A stretch of 26,184 nucleotides of DNA from Bigelowiella natans CCMP2755 (lineage: Eukaryota; Cercozoa; Chlorarachniophyceae), in NCBI GenBank assembly GCA_000320545.1, contig ADNK01000798.1, positions 1-26,184 on the forward strand, in the 5' to 3' direction. Shown piece after piece: positions 1-17,235 of this stretch. A program made the position numbers and the translations under genes. The notes beneath the pieces are model-generated. The model saw nothing but the letters and a program-made list of their open reading frames with translations. It ran no database searches and had not been told where the DNA came from. Position 1 is the first letter of the stretch, and each line of letters starts with the position of its first letter.

Positions 1-18
1 GGGAGGGAGAGAGAGAGC

Positions 19-60
<42 letters not shown>

Positions 61-88
61 GAAATGAATATTTTTGCATATCTCTTCC

Positions 89-134
<46 letters not shown>

Positions 135-150
135 CCTTTCTTCTTGCCAG
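1..150. repeat. GA and TA microsatellites in an intron
   Basis: An interrupted (GA)n tract fills about 1-62 and a (TA)n tract lies at 92-132. They sit in the intron before the first visible exon of the aldo/keto reductase gene. The polypyrimidine-like stretch and CAG at 133-150 form that exon's acceptor. Confidence 0.9.
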
Positions 151-1050
151 GATTTTCCAGCTTTGACACTGCTCCGCACTACGGTCGCGCGCTCGAGACC
201 TTCGCTCAGGTAGCTCACCGGGCGCTTAAAAATGGATGATGATGATGACGACAACGATGATGATGATAACTTTAAATTGTGAGGACTCTTCACTAGAAAA
301 AAAAAAAAGTGATTAACGAGAAAAAACGCAATTCGGCGAAGATGATCAGCACTGGCTATTATCAGGCGCTGCACGACTCGGGACTCAGCGACGACGTGCG
401 GCGAAGCTGCTGCATTATGACGCGCTACGCCCCAGTGCCGTGCGAGATGCAGCAGTCTTGGGTCAAGGAATTTGTGGCCGAATCGAGGTGTTGTTATTGT
501 TGTTGGTGTTGTTGTTGTTGATGATGTTGGTGGTGGTGGTAGACAATGCAGCACATAGAAGAACAATGTGAAAGGGGGGGAGGGAGACTCTACTTCTGTC
601 TCTACTACTTCATCGTCACTAGCGACGAGAAAAAAGAAGGCACGGGTTGCTGCTGTTATCGATTTCTCTCTTGCTCGTCCTCCCCGACCCCCCCCCCCCC
701 CGGGATTTTCCCTTTTATTAATGAGATTCTATCGTCGTTGTGAACGAATTTTCCGCCAAAAACATGCATCCTCAGGCAGCTCCTGCGCACCGACAAGGTC
801 GATATTGTGCAGCTGCACTGGCCGGACTTCAATCAAACTGCTTATCTCGACACGCTCCGATGGTACTGTTGTTTCCGCACGAGCAGCAAGGAATCGTGCT
901 GATTTCCCTGTCTTGCGTGGCATTCTTGCGCTGCGGCATGGCAAATGACTGCTCTGCCATGCAGGACAACACATCGGTGTTTTCGGTTCCGTCGTGCGTG
1001 CGTTAGTATCTGTTCAATTTTCCATGCTGTAGCAGTGGTGTAGTAGTAGT

Positions 1051-1083
<33 letters not shown>

Positions 1084-1166
1084 CGATGAAAGCTTTGGGA
1101 GATGAGAGCTTTGATGGTAGGAGCGAGAACAACGGTTGGGACTGTCATCATAGTAATCTATTGCTG

Positions 1167-1208
<42 letters not shown>

Positions 1209-1428
1209 GTCTGCGTCGTGTGGGGATAATGTCAAGGTTGTGCTCGAACGAGCGTGTATCGGCGGTGGCGGTGACCAACTTCAATGTTCATGCGCTCTCC
1301 AGAGCTATCGATGTGTGGCGAGATCGAATATTCTTCTTCTTCGCCTTCTTCTTCCCCTCCTTCTTCTACTATTTTTCTTTCGCTAATCGTCTGTCTGCAT
1401 TTTTGTGTTTGTTGCGCACTCAGATGAT

Positions 1429-1516
<88 letters not shown>

Positions 1517-2415
1517 AATACTCTTCCCCACTCCTACGTGTTTTTTTGCTGCTGGCTGCTGCAGGAGCATCACCTTCCTATCAGCGCCAATGTCGTCTCC
1601 CTGTCTGTGATCGACCGGAGGCCTTTGGAAGAGCTCCTCCCCTTCTGCCGGGGGCACAACGTGCACGTCTTCGCGTAATAATAGTGCATAGCAGCAGCGG
1701 CAAAATACAATACAACGCGATTGTCTGTGAGATCCCACGGCGAAATGGCTATGTGTGGTCGCGCCTACAATCAAACGAATTTGCTTTCTCCGCCTCCCCC
1801 ACCTCCCCACCCCCCCCCCCCTTTCCTCCTTTGTCTCTCCTTTCAGCATCGGGTGAATGCTGGGGGGGTCCCCGTCCCCAAGGGTGGGTTTGGTTGCCCA
1901 AGACCTTCGGGACAAGGAGCTTGACAATTTGAGTGCTGTTCGGTACATGAAGGTCGATCCGGGCTGGGGGGGGCTGGCGGCTGTTTCAGCGCCTCTTGGA
2001 GACAATGGCGGCCATTTCCTTCAAGCACCAAAAGACCATTGCAGTCGTGGCCATGCGCTGGGCATTGCAGCAGGAAGGCGTCAGCGCAGTGATTGTCGGC
2101 TCGCGCCTCGGTTCGTGTTCTCTTTCACCATTTTCCTGCGACATCCCCTCCCTCGATGCTCTCATGATCGATCGGTAGATGCTGATGATTGCGCTGTTCT
2201 ATTGCTACGTGCGTGCGTGGTGTGCGTGAGCAGGGAACCCGGCGTGTGACACCTCGGCGGAGAGCGCCGGCCTCTTCGCGTTCGAGCTGGACGACGAAGA
2301 TCTTAGCGCCATAGACACTGTGGTGGGGATGGGGAGGGATCTGCGGAGGAAGATAGGTGACATAGGCGCCGAGTACATCGTCGAGGAGAACGGGGCACCG
2401 CTTGCTGTATTTTAA
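151..2415 (+). CDS. Aldo/keto reductase, 5'-partial, with disrupted frame
   Basis: NADPH-dependent oxidoreductase of the aldo/keto reductase fold; substrate unknown. Exons: 151-209, about 321-487, 776-862, 1237-1312, 1565-1674, 1847-2110, 2234-2415 (TAA). The first exon gives FDTAPHYG, carrying the family's active-site Asp and Tyr. Later exons give DKVDIVQLHWPDF, AVAVTNFN, ANVVSLSVIDRRP, AVVAMRWALQQ and SAVIVGSRLG, then a C-terminal FELDDEDLSAID. These match the order of strands in plant and cyanobacterial AKRs that have a YG..GG segment. The 5' end lies outside the window, and the start of the second exon is uncertain (acceptors at 296, 320 or 341 all fit). Two lesions fall in exon 1847-2110. 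A TGA at 1854-1856 sits in the frame that otherwise aligns with the family. An eight-G run at 1966-1973 shifts the frame; seven Gs would give GWGGWRLFQRLLE, the family motif. It is either a decaying gene or affected by base-calling errors. Introns carry microsatellites. Confidence 0.75.
1169..1202. repeat. (TG)n microsatellite in reductase intron
   Basis: A nearly pure GT dinucleotide tract in the intron 863-1236. A trinucleotide AGT/AGC tract lies nearby at about 1040-1083, and a C12 tract at 689-700 is in the preceding intron. Confidence 0.95.
1429..1514. repeat. Compound AC-AG-AT microsatellite
   Basis: Three abutting tracts: (AC)n 1429-1445, (AG)n 1445-1484 and (TA)n 1487-1513. All lie in the intron 1313-1564 of the reductase gene. 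Confidence 0.95.
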
Positions 2416-2553
2416 CAGGTGCGGTTGATAGATGCGTGAGTTTAATTCCAGCACAACTCTCCCTTATTGTCGCCGCCGTCGCATGGATATAATAACGAAA
2501 ACGCTCTGACTGCTGTGAATCGCGCAGCGCGATAGCGCTCGATCATTGTCATG

Positions 2554-2565
2554 CATGCTAGCATG
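2554..2565. repeat. 12-bp palindrome CATGCTAGCATG, copy 1
   Basis: Perfect self-complementary 12-mer. Identical copies occur at 7083-7094, 16745-16756 and 24750-24761, all outside the confident genes. Confidence 0.9.
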
Positions 2566-3154
2566 GCTGCTAATATCTGATGTACGTCATAATGCACCGC
2601 ACTATGCACGCTATCTAGCCGTATGTGGAGCAGAGAGAGATGCTGATGCTATATAGCTATGCTGCGGCGAGAATGAAACGAGAAACGAATGTAGTTGTGC
2701 TCCGATCGTCATGTCGAGCCGCTATACAATAAGCGACAGCTGAAACAAACATGTTACATGTAGTAGATTGCCTAACTAACTGCGAGCGACATCGCCTGGA
2801 ACGTCGATGCATTGCTGCTTCGTGCATGCACAATATAGATCGAGCTCACATTAGCAGCATGCAGCGCATGCTATGTGACACAACGCAGAAAGTGCGTACA
2901 GCGATAAATGATTCTGATGATCATTGCGAGACCATTCTAGCGCTATTGCGGCGGCTATGCTATGCCAGTTCGTGTTCGTTCAGTGATGCTTGTTCAATTG
3001 TGCACGTACGCGAGCGCGAATTTCTAGATTTGCATACACCATCGATTCTTGGCTAGTACCAATACTGACGACCAGCAGCCAGGCTAGCAGGGGGTTTGAC
3101 ATTCACTGGACATCGACGAAATCATCACGCGCATGACTGATGATGATATGGGTG

Positions 3155-3156
<2 letters not shown>

Positions 3157-3208
<52 letters not shown>
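3157..3208. repeat. (CT)n(CA)n microsatellite after the RFC stop
   Basis: CT tract 3157-3193 followed by CA tract 3192-3208. It begins about 20 bases downstream of the RFC stop on the minus strand, so it probably lies in the 3' UTR. Confidence 0.95.
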
Positions 3209-3227
3209 TCCAAACCCTCTGCAACCA

Positions 3228-4039
3228 CTACTTCGCGTCCTGAACGGCTAAATTCCTGGAGATGACGAACGCGCCGACCAACGCGCTAAGCTGGGTGGAG
3301 TCCTTCGCGCCGGCGGCGAGATTGTATTCAATATTGGCAAGCTTTTCTGCAAAGGGACAAGAACGGCAACGACGAAGGATTACGACGATATTGGTGTCAG
3401 ATCAATGGGGAGAAAAGGGCACTACTATCAGGCGTAGTGGGTCAAAAAGCGGTCATTCTCTCTTCTAATGCTACATCTACTCCGGTGACTACCGAGGAGG
3501 AACATGAGGGCCTTTGCGGGGACCTTGACGTTGAGAAGCTGGGCATGGAGCAACCTGCGTTCAGCAAACAACACACACACACACACACACACACGCGCCC
3601 CGCCAGAAACATCGAGTATCATCAAAATTCTGAGCTGTCATGTACATCTATACTGTCATGTGCAATACTTACTATGAAGACATTTTCCTCACCATCCCCG
3701 CCCCCCCGCCCCCCCCCCCCTCCCCTCTCACCCCTCTCCTTCTACAACTCCTATCTGAACATCACTTGATAATGTCGGCGAGGGCGTAGCCATGCTCCTT
3801 CATCTTGGTAAACGTTTTGTTATAGACGTTCGCGAAGTCATCATTGAGAAGATCCGTCAGAACCCCCCTTACGATTTTCGGGGTCGGATTACCGGTAGAC
3901 AGGTACACATTTTCCTCGTCCACATGCTTGTACGCTAGGTGTGTGGCCTGAGCACATATAATATATTCATGTGTGTGTGTGTGTGTGTATGGGTTGTACT
4001 TTTCTTTTTAAATCTCCGAACATAATATATGGGTACACA

Positions 4040-4077
<38 letters not shown>

Positions 4078-4538
4078 CGCGTACACGCATACGCACAAAC
4101 ACGAGCGGGCTGCGCCTATAGACGGAAGCAGTGGAAGAAGAAAGGACCACCTACCTGCAGCACATTGAGGCACTTCCGCATGTCTCCCTCCGCTAAGTCC
4201 ACTATCGCCTTGAGCCCGTCTTTGGTGAGATCGACCCTGAAAAGAGGGAGGGGAAAGGGTTGAGACAGCGAATGAGAGCAACGACGAGGAAGGCGTGTTA
4301 CAGGGCATCTTCTTCTCATTGCATTGCATTTTTTGATCGCACTGGTGTAGGAACTACCCCTCTTTGTCTGCTATTTCTTGCACACGTTCGAGAACTTGCG
4401 TCCTTTTCAGCGGACCGAACCGGAAGCGCGTGCATCGAGATTGCAGGGCAGGTGTGATCTTGTTGATGTAGTTGCAGATGAGGCAGAAGCGGGTGTTGCT
4501 CGTGTACTTCTCGATCACTGCGTTGAGTACGAGGGAGC

Positions 4539-4584
<46 letters not shown>

Positions 4585-5608
4585 AAGAGAAAGAGAGAAA
4601 GAGAGAAAGAGAGAGAAAGAGAAAGAGAGAGAGAGGGCCAATAAGGGAAATGTCCGCACGAAGAAATGGAAGGACAGAAAGATGGATCTTCTCGTCGTCG
4701 TAAGCTTGGTTATTTAGTAACGAATTTGGAAGCGCAAACCTCGACGCAGCGCAAATTGAGAGTCACGCGTCATCGAGTCACACTCATCCAATATAATAAG
4801 TTTCAGTCCTTTTTTAAACAGCTGCCGACTGCCCGCAAAGCTCTTTATTTGGTCCCTCACAACACCGATTCCCCTGTCATCCGAGGCGTTCAACTGCAAG
4901 AGGAGGAGGAGAGAAGGGAAATTACACATTTTGCCTAGACGGAGCGCGCATGCATGTCCTTACGATGAAACAAGGAGAGGGAATAGAATTTACTCCACCC
5001 ACCTCTAAGACCATGGAGCCAAAGTTATCCCCATTCATCTTACGAGCACAAGCGAGAATGGTGGAGGTCTTCCCGGTTCCTGGGGGGCCATACAGAAGCA
5101 GATGCGGCATCTTTCCCGCGTCGATAAGCCTCGATACTATTCAAATTTACGCGTTTAAACATTTTGATTGAAGTAAAGCTCTATGGTCAGGTATTACTCG
5201 TGTTGAGTTTATCATCTTGCGCTATGAGATCCTCGAGCTGCTTGGGCCTGTATTTCTCCACCCACGGCAGATTGTCGCCTTTGAGTCGAGCTGGCAAGTG
5301 CTTCACCTCCGCTTTGCCTGTACCGATCAACAAAACCCTACGGGTCACACCCATCTTCTCCTATCTATATACTATCCTCTCCCATGTCGAAAAGAAGCGT
5401 ACCAGATTTGATTTCCGTATTCATTGACTGTACCTATGTGGGGTCAGGATAATTAGTCAAGCTTCGCCAAATCGAATAGGATTTCGCCAATCCGCATTGA
5501 AATGTCACAATATCAAATATTCTAGGAAGAAATTAGCCATGCTCCTGCGAGAAATTGCGATACCTCTTCCACCTCCATGGAGGCAACCTTCTCATCGTCT
5601 CCCGCCAT
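3228..5608 (-). CDS. RFC5: Replication factor C small subunit, RFC5 type
   Basis: Subunit of the clamp loader that opens and loads PCNA at primer-template junctions in the nucleus. Nine exons on the minus strand: 5608-5564, 5306-5198, 5136-5003, 4893-4740, 4517-4358, 4236-4155, 3947-3766, 3554-3493, 3346-3228 (TAG). They sum to 1047 nt (348 codons), normal for RFC5. The protein starts [15 protein letters not shown], then has WVEKYRP, Walker A GPPGTGKT near residue 68, LNASDDRGI, Walker B ILDECD near 132, the arginine-finger QSRCTRFRF near 174, [13 protein letters not shown], and a C-terminal collar ending [11 protein letters not shown]...[11 protein letters not shown]. The tail with Q-L-S-A-L matches human RFC5 and yeast Rfc3 better than the other small subunits. 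Walker B reads DECD where RFC subunits usually have DEAD. The exon 2 acceptor at 5306 was chosen because the alternative at 5317 breaks the frame. Confidence 0.93.
3571..4637. repeat. Four microsatellites within RFC introns
   Basis: (AC)n at 3571-3594, (TG)n at 3970-3988, (AC)n at 4043-4075 and a long interrupted (GA)n at about 4529-4637. A C-rich run lies at about 3698-3722. All fall in introns of the RFC gene and none enters an exon. Confidence 0.9.
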
Positions 5609-6112
5609 TTTTGCCTTTTCAGACTAAGAGCAATTTAAAATACTCTTTGTGGTAAAAAATGGATGGATGAAATGTGTGTACGACAAATATTATAGGGTTA
5701 ATAATCCAATATATTGCAGAACTTCATGGAGTAGTGGAGGCGACTATCCGCACTGTGACTACAATACTCAATCAAATTTGATACGACTCGTGCCGATTTT
5801 AACCAAAAATTCTGATCAGAAATTTATGGAATAAAATTAGAATCGGCCAGAAATTAAACTTTGTAGTGTTTATTATGTCAACATCTATCGGTCAAATGGA
5901 CGACTAATTTATGCCCATTTACCGAAGCTTTCCTGCCATAGCACCCGCGATCCAGAGGCGGGGGGAAGAGTCTCCCGCCAAAAAGAGCAATAGCGAAGAT
6001 CGATATTTGATGGAATTGCATGCATTTTTCCTATACGTCTTCTTTTGGGAACGATGCGCTTAAAAGCTGTGACAAAATGACATTGCTGATGATTTGTTCT
6101 ACCTGTAGACGA
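5609..6112. other. AT-rich upstream region of the RFC gene
   Basis: Holds the presumed RFC promoter. I see no gene and no clear TATA element at a convincing distance. Confidence 0.4.
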
Positions 6113-6498
6113 TTCCAGACGGCAGATCACAAATGTTGTCGCATTGACAAAACAAAACGTGTCCCCGTTCAAACGGAACCGAAGTTGGCGGAGAAAGAAT
6201 ACAGGTAATTACTTCACTGCGACGAAGAAAGAAAGGATTCTCAAGTAATTTTTGAGAAAAGAGTTTTCGAATGGATGTCGGATCTCGTTCGGAGAGGCTC
6301 ACCATCGTGATTTCTGGGGTTTGCCTGCAGCTCTGTGATTTGTCCGATGTGGAATTGAGATGCCTACGTGCATGGACTTTCCGTTTGTGTCAGGTCTTGT
6401 CGGAGTGTCGGAGCAGGCTTCACGTTGAAATGAATTGGAGCATTGTGCTGACGACCAAACTGAACCACAGCAAGCACGGAACGAAAGGAAGACGTTGC
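6113..6498 (-). pseudogene. Dispersed repeat copy 1, related to the ORF at 15.3-15.8 kb
   Basis: About 390 bp strongly similar to 15356-15801. On the minus strand both copies stay open across the shared core of about 90 codons, from a HKRKVHA motif to LFCQCDN. The differences in length are 3, 3 and 15 bases, all multiples of three. Here the frame is closed by a TGA just before HKRKV, and the first Met begins MVSLSERDPTS at 6305, with a stop at about 6099. No known domain recognised. It could be a truncated member of a small gene family or a repeat of a mobile element that keeps an open frame. I infer coding on this strand only from the indel pattern. Confidence 0.4.
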
Positions 6499-7082
6499 AA
6501 TTGTCGTTGTCACACTGCAGTGTTCATTGCCACAGCTGCAGAACTTCCTGGTGCTAGAATGATCAGAGCAGTGGTAGCAACAGTGTGGGTGTGTGTGGAA
6601 GTGTGGAAGAGATCGATGTGCAAGACGACGATGCAGGAAGGAAAATGGTCAGAGCCGCCACCTTCTGAACTGTCACCGCTGCGTTGCGCCATTGCTCTGG
6701 TGATCACAACACGACCGTAACTGGCACTCTCCTTTGCGACAGCTGGTGGAATCGGTCGGAAGCTTTCCAAGGTGGCAGTCCTTCTTCCTGCCGCCAGGTG
6801 GAAGATGACAGCGTCGTGTTGACGATGCAGCAGCAGCGGCGGCGGATCGGAGACTGCCAGACTGCCAAACGTCTTCGCAAACTCCATCATCAAGAGCTGG
6901 AGCATGCATGATGGCATGGGTGACATAGCAACTGCACGTGCTGTTGGTACACGCACTGCTGCGGTGCACACGTGCTGAGTTTGTTCCTGCATTGACAGCA
7001 CACGTACGTGGATGGCTAGGTGGCACAGCTGTGGACAGTTTGCACGTGCTGCTCATGCGACGCAACGAGACAGTGCGTCTCA

Positions 7083-7094
7083 CATGCTAGCATG
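7083..7094. repeat. 12-bp palindrome CATGCTAGCATG, copy 2
   Basis: Identical to the copies at 2554, 16745 and 24750. It lies just upstream of the hairpin at 7104-7143. Confidence 0.9.
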
Positions 7095-7103
7095 ATGCAC
7101 ACA

Positions 7104-7143
7104 CTTCCAGGCATGCACACACACACGCACACGTGCCTGGAAG
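7104..7143. repeat. Inverted repeat / hairpin with CA-rich loop
   Basis: CTTCCAGGCA at 7104-7113 is the exact reverse complement of TGCCTGGAAG at 7134-7143, enclosing a 20-base CA-rich loop. No poly-T follows it and no function is evident. Confidence 0.7.
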
Positions 7144-7201
7144 ACTGCCATTCGGAAGCGTGCAGTTTGATCACAATGCATGCAGTTCATGTGACGTGCA
7201 T

Positions 7202-7426
7202 TCAGACAAATTGAACCAGTTGTTTCACTGACATTTTTCCATCATCACAAGGTGTTGATACTCCCATGACCCCAGATGGATCATTTGGATGCAAATTGAC
7301 CATTTCACAACATGTGTTTTCAAACATAACAACATGATCTATCATTTTCCATGGATCATCATTGTAACTATGAAATTTGTTATGATCTAGTTTTTTTCCT
7401 TTTTTGCAATTTATGTGAACAGACAT
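7202..7426 (-). CDS. Hypothetical short protein
   Basis: A 74-codon minus-strand frame with a protein-like mix (DDPWKMIDHVVMFENTCCEM, then HPNDPSGVMGVSTP) and no low-complexity stretch. No domain recognised. It may be the last exon of a split or degenerate gene whose other parts would lie in the AT-rich stretch at larger coordinates, but I found no convincing upstream exon. Confidence 0.22.
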   Translation of the reverse strand: MSVHINCKKGKKLDHNKFHSYNDDPWKMIDHVVMFENTCCEMVNLHPNDPSGVMGVSTPCDDGKMSVKQLVQFV

Positions 7427-8175
7427 ATTTCATACCAACCGAAAATGAGGGAAAAGAAAATGGATTTTTGAAAGTAAAATATGTGTATGTATTTTAATTT
7501 TTTAGTCATATAGCAACTAATTCAGAAAAAAACATGATTGTTACTGAATAGTTCATTTTTTTAAATGAAAAATAAATAAATAAATAACAGATCAAACAAA
7601 CATATATGGCTATGTAATAACTGTCAAAAATAAGAAGATAAAAATAAAAGAGATAAACCTTCTTATGATATAAGTATATATATGAGGTAATGAACCAAAT
7701 TATGAATTTTGGTTGGGAAAATAGATTATTATTAATGAGCATGTGGCCCAAACGTCATCATGCATTCAGTGACACGATGCCAATCACGAAACCAATTTCA
7801 TTCATCGGGGCAACAATTTTTGGATGTATCGTTCATGTACTTGTAATCGTCCTCGTTGCTCCAACCAGCGAATGTTTGAATCAGTACCGACGCAGAGGGA
7901 CGCTTCTGATGTGCAGGTTGGATGCAAAAACGACAACGCGAAGAAAGGAACAAATTGTCATGGGGTGTCAGGAGATCATGCTCATGGATAAAAACGTTAT
8001 GTTAAGCATCTACACACAATTTCGCACGATACATTTTGTAAAAATAACCCCTCTCACCGTTGCATCAACAATGGTTTTTCCGTGCTTGTCTCCCGTTTCC
8101 TAATGAACACCAATTCGACTCAAAACAAACGCTTGACTGTCCAGATGAGGCACCAGATTCCCGCTCATTGAGGTG
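7427..8175. other. AT-rich region with one weak ORF
   Basis: 7430-7690 is strongly AT-rich. A plus-strand frame of 137 codons (7690-8103) contains one hydrophobic segment (GATIFGCIVHVLVIVLV) but no family motif. The minus strand of the same stretch has broken, protein-like pieces such as ETGDKHGKTIVDATVRGVIF. It may be a decayed gene or transposon remnant; I cannot decide. Confidence 0.3.
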
Positions 8176-15000
<6,825 letters not shown>

Positions 15001-15308
15001 TGTCTCACTGTTTCTGCAATCACTGTGACGATGGGGGTGGACAATCGACTGTCGCGTATTTGCGGGCAAGAAAGATTTCGAGAGCTTTGAGATTCATCTT
15101 TTCCGTGTCAAAATTCCCATTTGTCGCCTTGGTGCGGGCAATTTTCGTGAAAGACTTACAACAATTGGCAATTTGATTAGAGTGGATTTCACAACAGATG
15201 TCTCGTTCCAGCCGTGCATGTTTTGCACCAGATTTTTCGATCTAGCTGCGATGAATTCATTCCGAAGTCTTTCGAACGAAACTGAAGGAGATGGGCCATT
15301 GGCGACAA

Positions 15309-15788
15309 TCATGGATCTGAGTGCTGGTGATTTTCTAGCTCAAGCATCGACATTGTTCCAGACGACACACGATGAAGATTGTCGCATTGACAAAACAAAA
15401 AGCGTCTCCGTTCAAACGGAACCGAAGTTGGCGGAGAAGGAACACAGGTGATCACTTCCCTGCGACGAAGAAAGAAAGGATTCTCAAAGAGTTTTCGAAT
15501 GGGTGTCGGATCTCGTTCGGAGAGGCGGCTCACCATCGTGATTTTTGGGGTTTGCCTGCAGCTTGCCTGTGATTCATCCGATGTGGAATTGAGATGCCTG
15601 AGTGCATGGACTTTCCGTTTGTGCATGGTCTTGTCGGGGTGGGCGTCCGAGGACCAAGCAGAGAAGAAAACGCACCCGGCGCCATTCGAGCTGCACACAG
15701 CATTGCCGTCTCGGAGCGAAAACTCTTTCACTGAACGTTTGAACGTGTTGAAAAATTGTTCTGATGACTGAACTGAAGCATGGAACAA
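15309..15788 (-). CDS. Hypothetical protein, member of a local repeat family
   Basis: A 159-codon uninterrupted frame starting MFHASVQSSEQFFNTFKRS. Its central part, HKRKVHALRHLNSTSDES through LFCQCDN, aligns without frameshift to the minus strand of 6113-6498; every length difference is a multiple of three. No domain recognised and no evident splice sites. It lies 309 bp upstream of the kinase gene start on the same strand. The plus strand also has frames over this repeat (for example KTKSVSVQTEPKLAEKE at 15390-15450), but those change frame within the shared segment. It could be a small gene family or a mobile-element fragment. Confidence 0.38.
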   Translation of the reverse strand: MFHASVQSSEQFFNTFKRSVKEFSLRDGNAVCSSNGAGCVFFSAWSSDAHPDKTMHKRKVHALRHLNSTSDESQASCRQTPKITMVSRLSERDPTPIRKLFENPFFLRRREVITCVPSPPTSVPFERRRFLFCQCDNLHRVSSGTMSMLELENHQHSDP

Positions 15789-15801
15789 AAGAAAGACGTT
15801 C
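15356..15801. repeat. Dispersed repeat copy 2
   Basis: Similar to 6113-6498. Long near-identical blocks such as the one starting ACGGAACCGAAGTTGGCGG are interrupted by short indels and by an extra block of about 90 bases near 15650-15770 absent from copy 1. Confidence 0.85.
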
Positions 15802-17235
15802 CTTCAAGCCACGATGTTCACGTGTGCAGCTTCAATTTGCGAACGTGCAAGGTCAAAGAAGACTGCGATGAATCGTTCCAGGCGCAAACCAGCTAGCCAG
15901 GCCACATCTCAAAGGTTTGTTGATTTCTTCCATTCACATCTCTCATGATCCTTGCAATGACAAGCTCATTCTCGCATCACTTCAGGAAACGTCGAAAACA
16001 TCGATCAATTTCTCTCCGTTTGCGTCCACCGAGTTGGCCAATCTAGCAATGCATGCTGGCATGCCACACCGAAGATCAAGAGTCCTGGAGTGAAACAAGG
16101 AAGACAATCAAGCCAGCAATCGAGAGGAGCTCCAACCATTCCTTGCCCTGCACCGAGGTCGTTGTTGCCATCATCCTCCACATCTTCACATCATCATTGT
16201 GTGTTCTTTCCATCTGAATCAGGACCTTGCTGCAGCTCCGGGAAGCTTGGGGGAGCGACTTCAAGCAGGCAAGGAAAACCGGATGTTCCACATGACCATT
16301 CCCCCCTCCAGATTTCATGGTCGAAAGATCATGCTCCGAATTTCCTGTGACGCACTCACGTGAGAGTCTCGAGGGCAAGCTAGCAAGAGGTCGGTGGAGT
16401 TTGTCAGTCTGCATGGCAAGCTAGCAAGGACCACTTTTTCAGATTCTGCGATGGTGGTAGATTCGCACATCATGAGAATGGATGGACGTCATCACAGCTT
16501 GGACAGCAGAAGGCTGTGGGCATTTTCACTCTCGGGAGTGATTGATCGATGGGCATTCCCGTGGAGGTTGCAGAAGCGTCAGAATCAATCCAGCTAGCTA
16601 GCGATTGTGCATGCATGAAATCTGCCATGAGCTGAGCGACGACGGAGAAAGAGCAATCCGCGACGTCCGTGGGTGGTGAATCTGATGTCGTCTCGATGAT
16701 TCGATCTTCTTCTAGCCATCCATGCCAAGGCTAGCACGTGCATGCATGCTAGCATGGCCCGTCCAGGTGTGTGTGTCATGCGATGCTTCAATTTTGATGC
16801 GTGTGTGCGAGCGATGATCGATGCTTCATGCATGTCTAGATGTGATGAACGTACAGCTCTGGAGCTAACATGGCGGTCCAACGGTGATGTGTAGTGAGGA
16901 TGGCTAGCTTGCTCTAGTCCAGCAGTGCTGAGCTTGAAGATGGCATGCTAGCACAACTAGACAACTCAGACTTGTCTGACCTATTTTGGGATGTTTGCTA
17001 GTTTGGCAAACAGACGCCTCAGCACAATTCTCTAGTCTAGTAGTGCTGTTCTGGGCACTCTGACATTGGCGAAGCTAAAAGTGAAAGCAACATTTTTCAA
17101 TGGCATTTCTGTGTTCATCTGTTGCCTGTTGCATCTCAGCTTGCGAAAGAGAAGCAAGTCAAGAAATGACTGGCAAATTGTTAGAAAATTAATTGCTCTG
17201 GAAAAATACATGCTAAAGATGATTCAAATCTTTGA
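15802..17235. other. Gene-poor spacer with CTAG/GCATGC words
   Basis: No convincing exon on either strand. It contains the palindrome at 16745-16756, frequent GCTAGC and TGCATGC words, and a short repeated phrase (CTCTAGTC-AG-AGTGCTG) at about 16911-16931 and 17030-17048. The part next to 17235 is the 3' flank of the TOG-protein gene. Confidence 0.45.
16745..16756. repeat. 12-bp palindrome CATGCTAGCATG, copy 3
   Basis: Identical to the copies at 2554, 7083 and 24750. Confidence 0.9.

Larger units (their letters stand above)
2416..3227. other. Convergent intergenic spacer, no gene seen
   Basis: This spacer lies between the reductase stop and the stop of the RFC gene on the other strand. It holds scattered GCTAGC- and GCATGC-type words, a perfect 12-bp palindrome at 2554-2565, and a (CT)n(CA)n microsatellite at 3157-3208. 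The ORF at 2751-3056 (+) has no recognisable motif and biased short-repeat composition, so I do not call it. Confidence 0.6.
6499..7200. other. Gene-poor spacer rich in GCATGC/CACGTG words
   Basis: Balanced base composition with many short palindromic words, one copy of the 12-bp palindrome (7083-7094) and a hairpin (7104-7143). The long minus-strand ORF at 6510-7001 contains His-Thr repeats from a CA tract and no family motif, so it is not called. Confidence 0.45.

Noticed and set aside
1854-1856. TGA read as selenocysteine or reassigned codon
   Set aside because: No Sec position is known there in the family, a frameshift lies in the same exon, and the other genes show no in-frame TGA.
1405-1932. 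Plus-strand ORF of 175 codons
   Set aside because: It runs through a compound microsatellite; only the stretch within the reductase exons is real and is in another reading.
2751-3056. Plus-strand ORF of 101 codons
   Set aside because: No motif, no splice context, and composition follows the palindromic spacer.
4354-4659. Ser/Leu/Phe-rich N-terminal extension of an RFC exon frame
   Set aside because: It is the translation of the intronic GA microsatellite; a proper acceptor at 4518-4519 starts the exon.
6510-7001. Minus-strand ORF of 163 codons
   Set aside because: Contains His-Thr repeats from a CA tract and no recognisable domain.
15173-15451. Plus-strand ORF over the dispersed repeat
   Set aside because: The shared segment changes frame between the two copies on this strand, whereas the minus strand keeps one frame.
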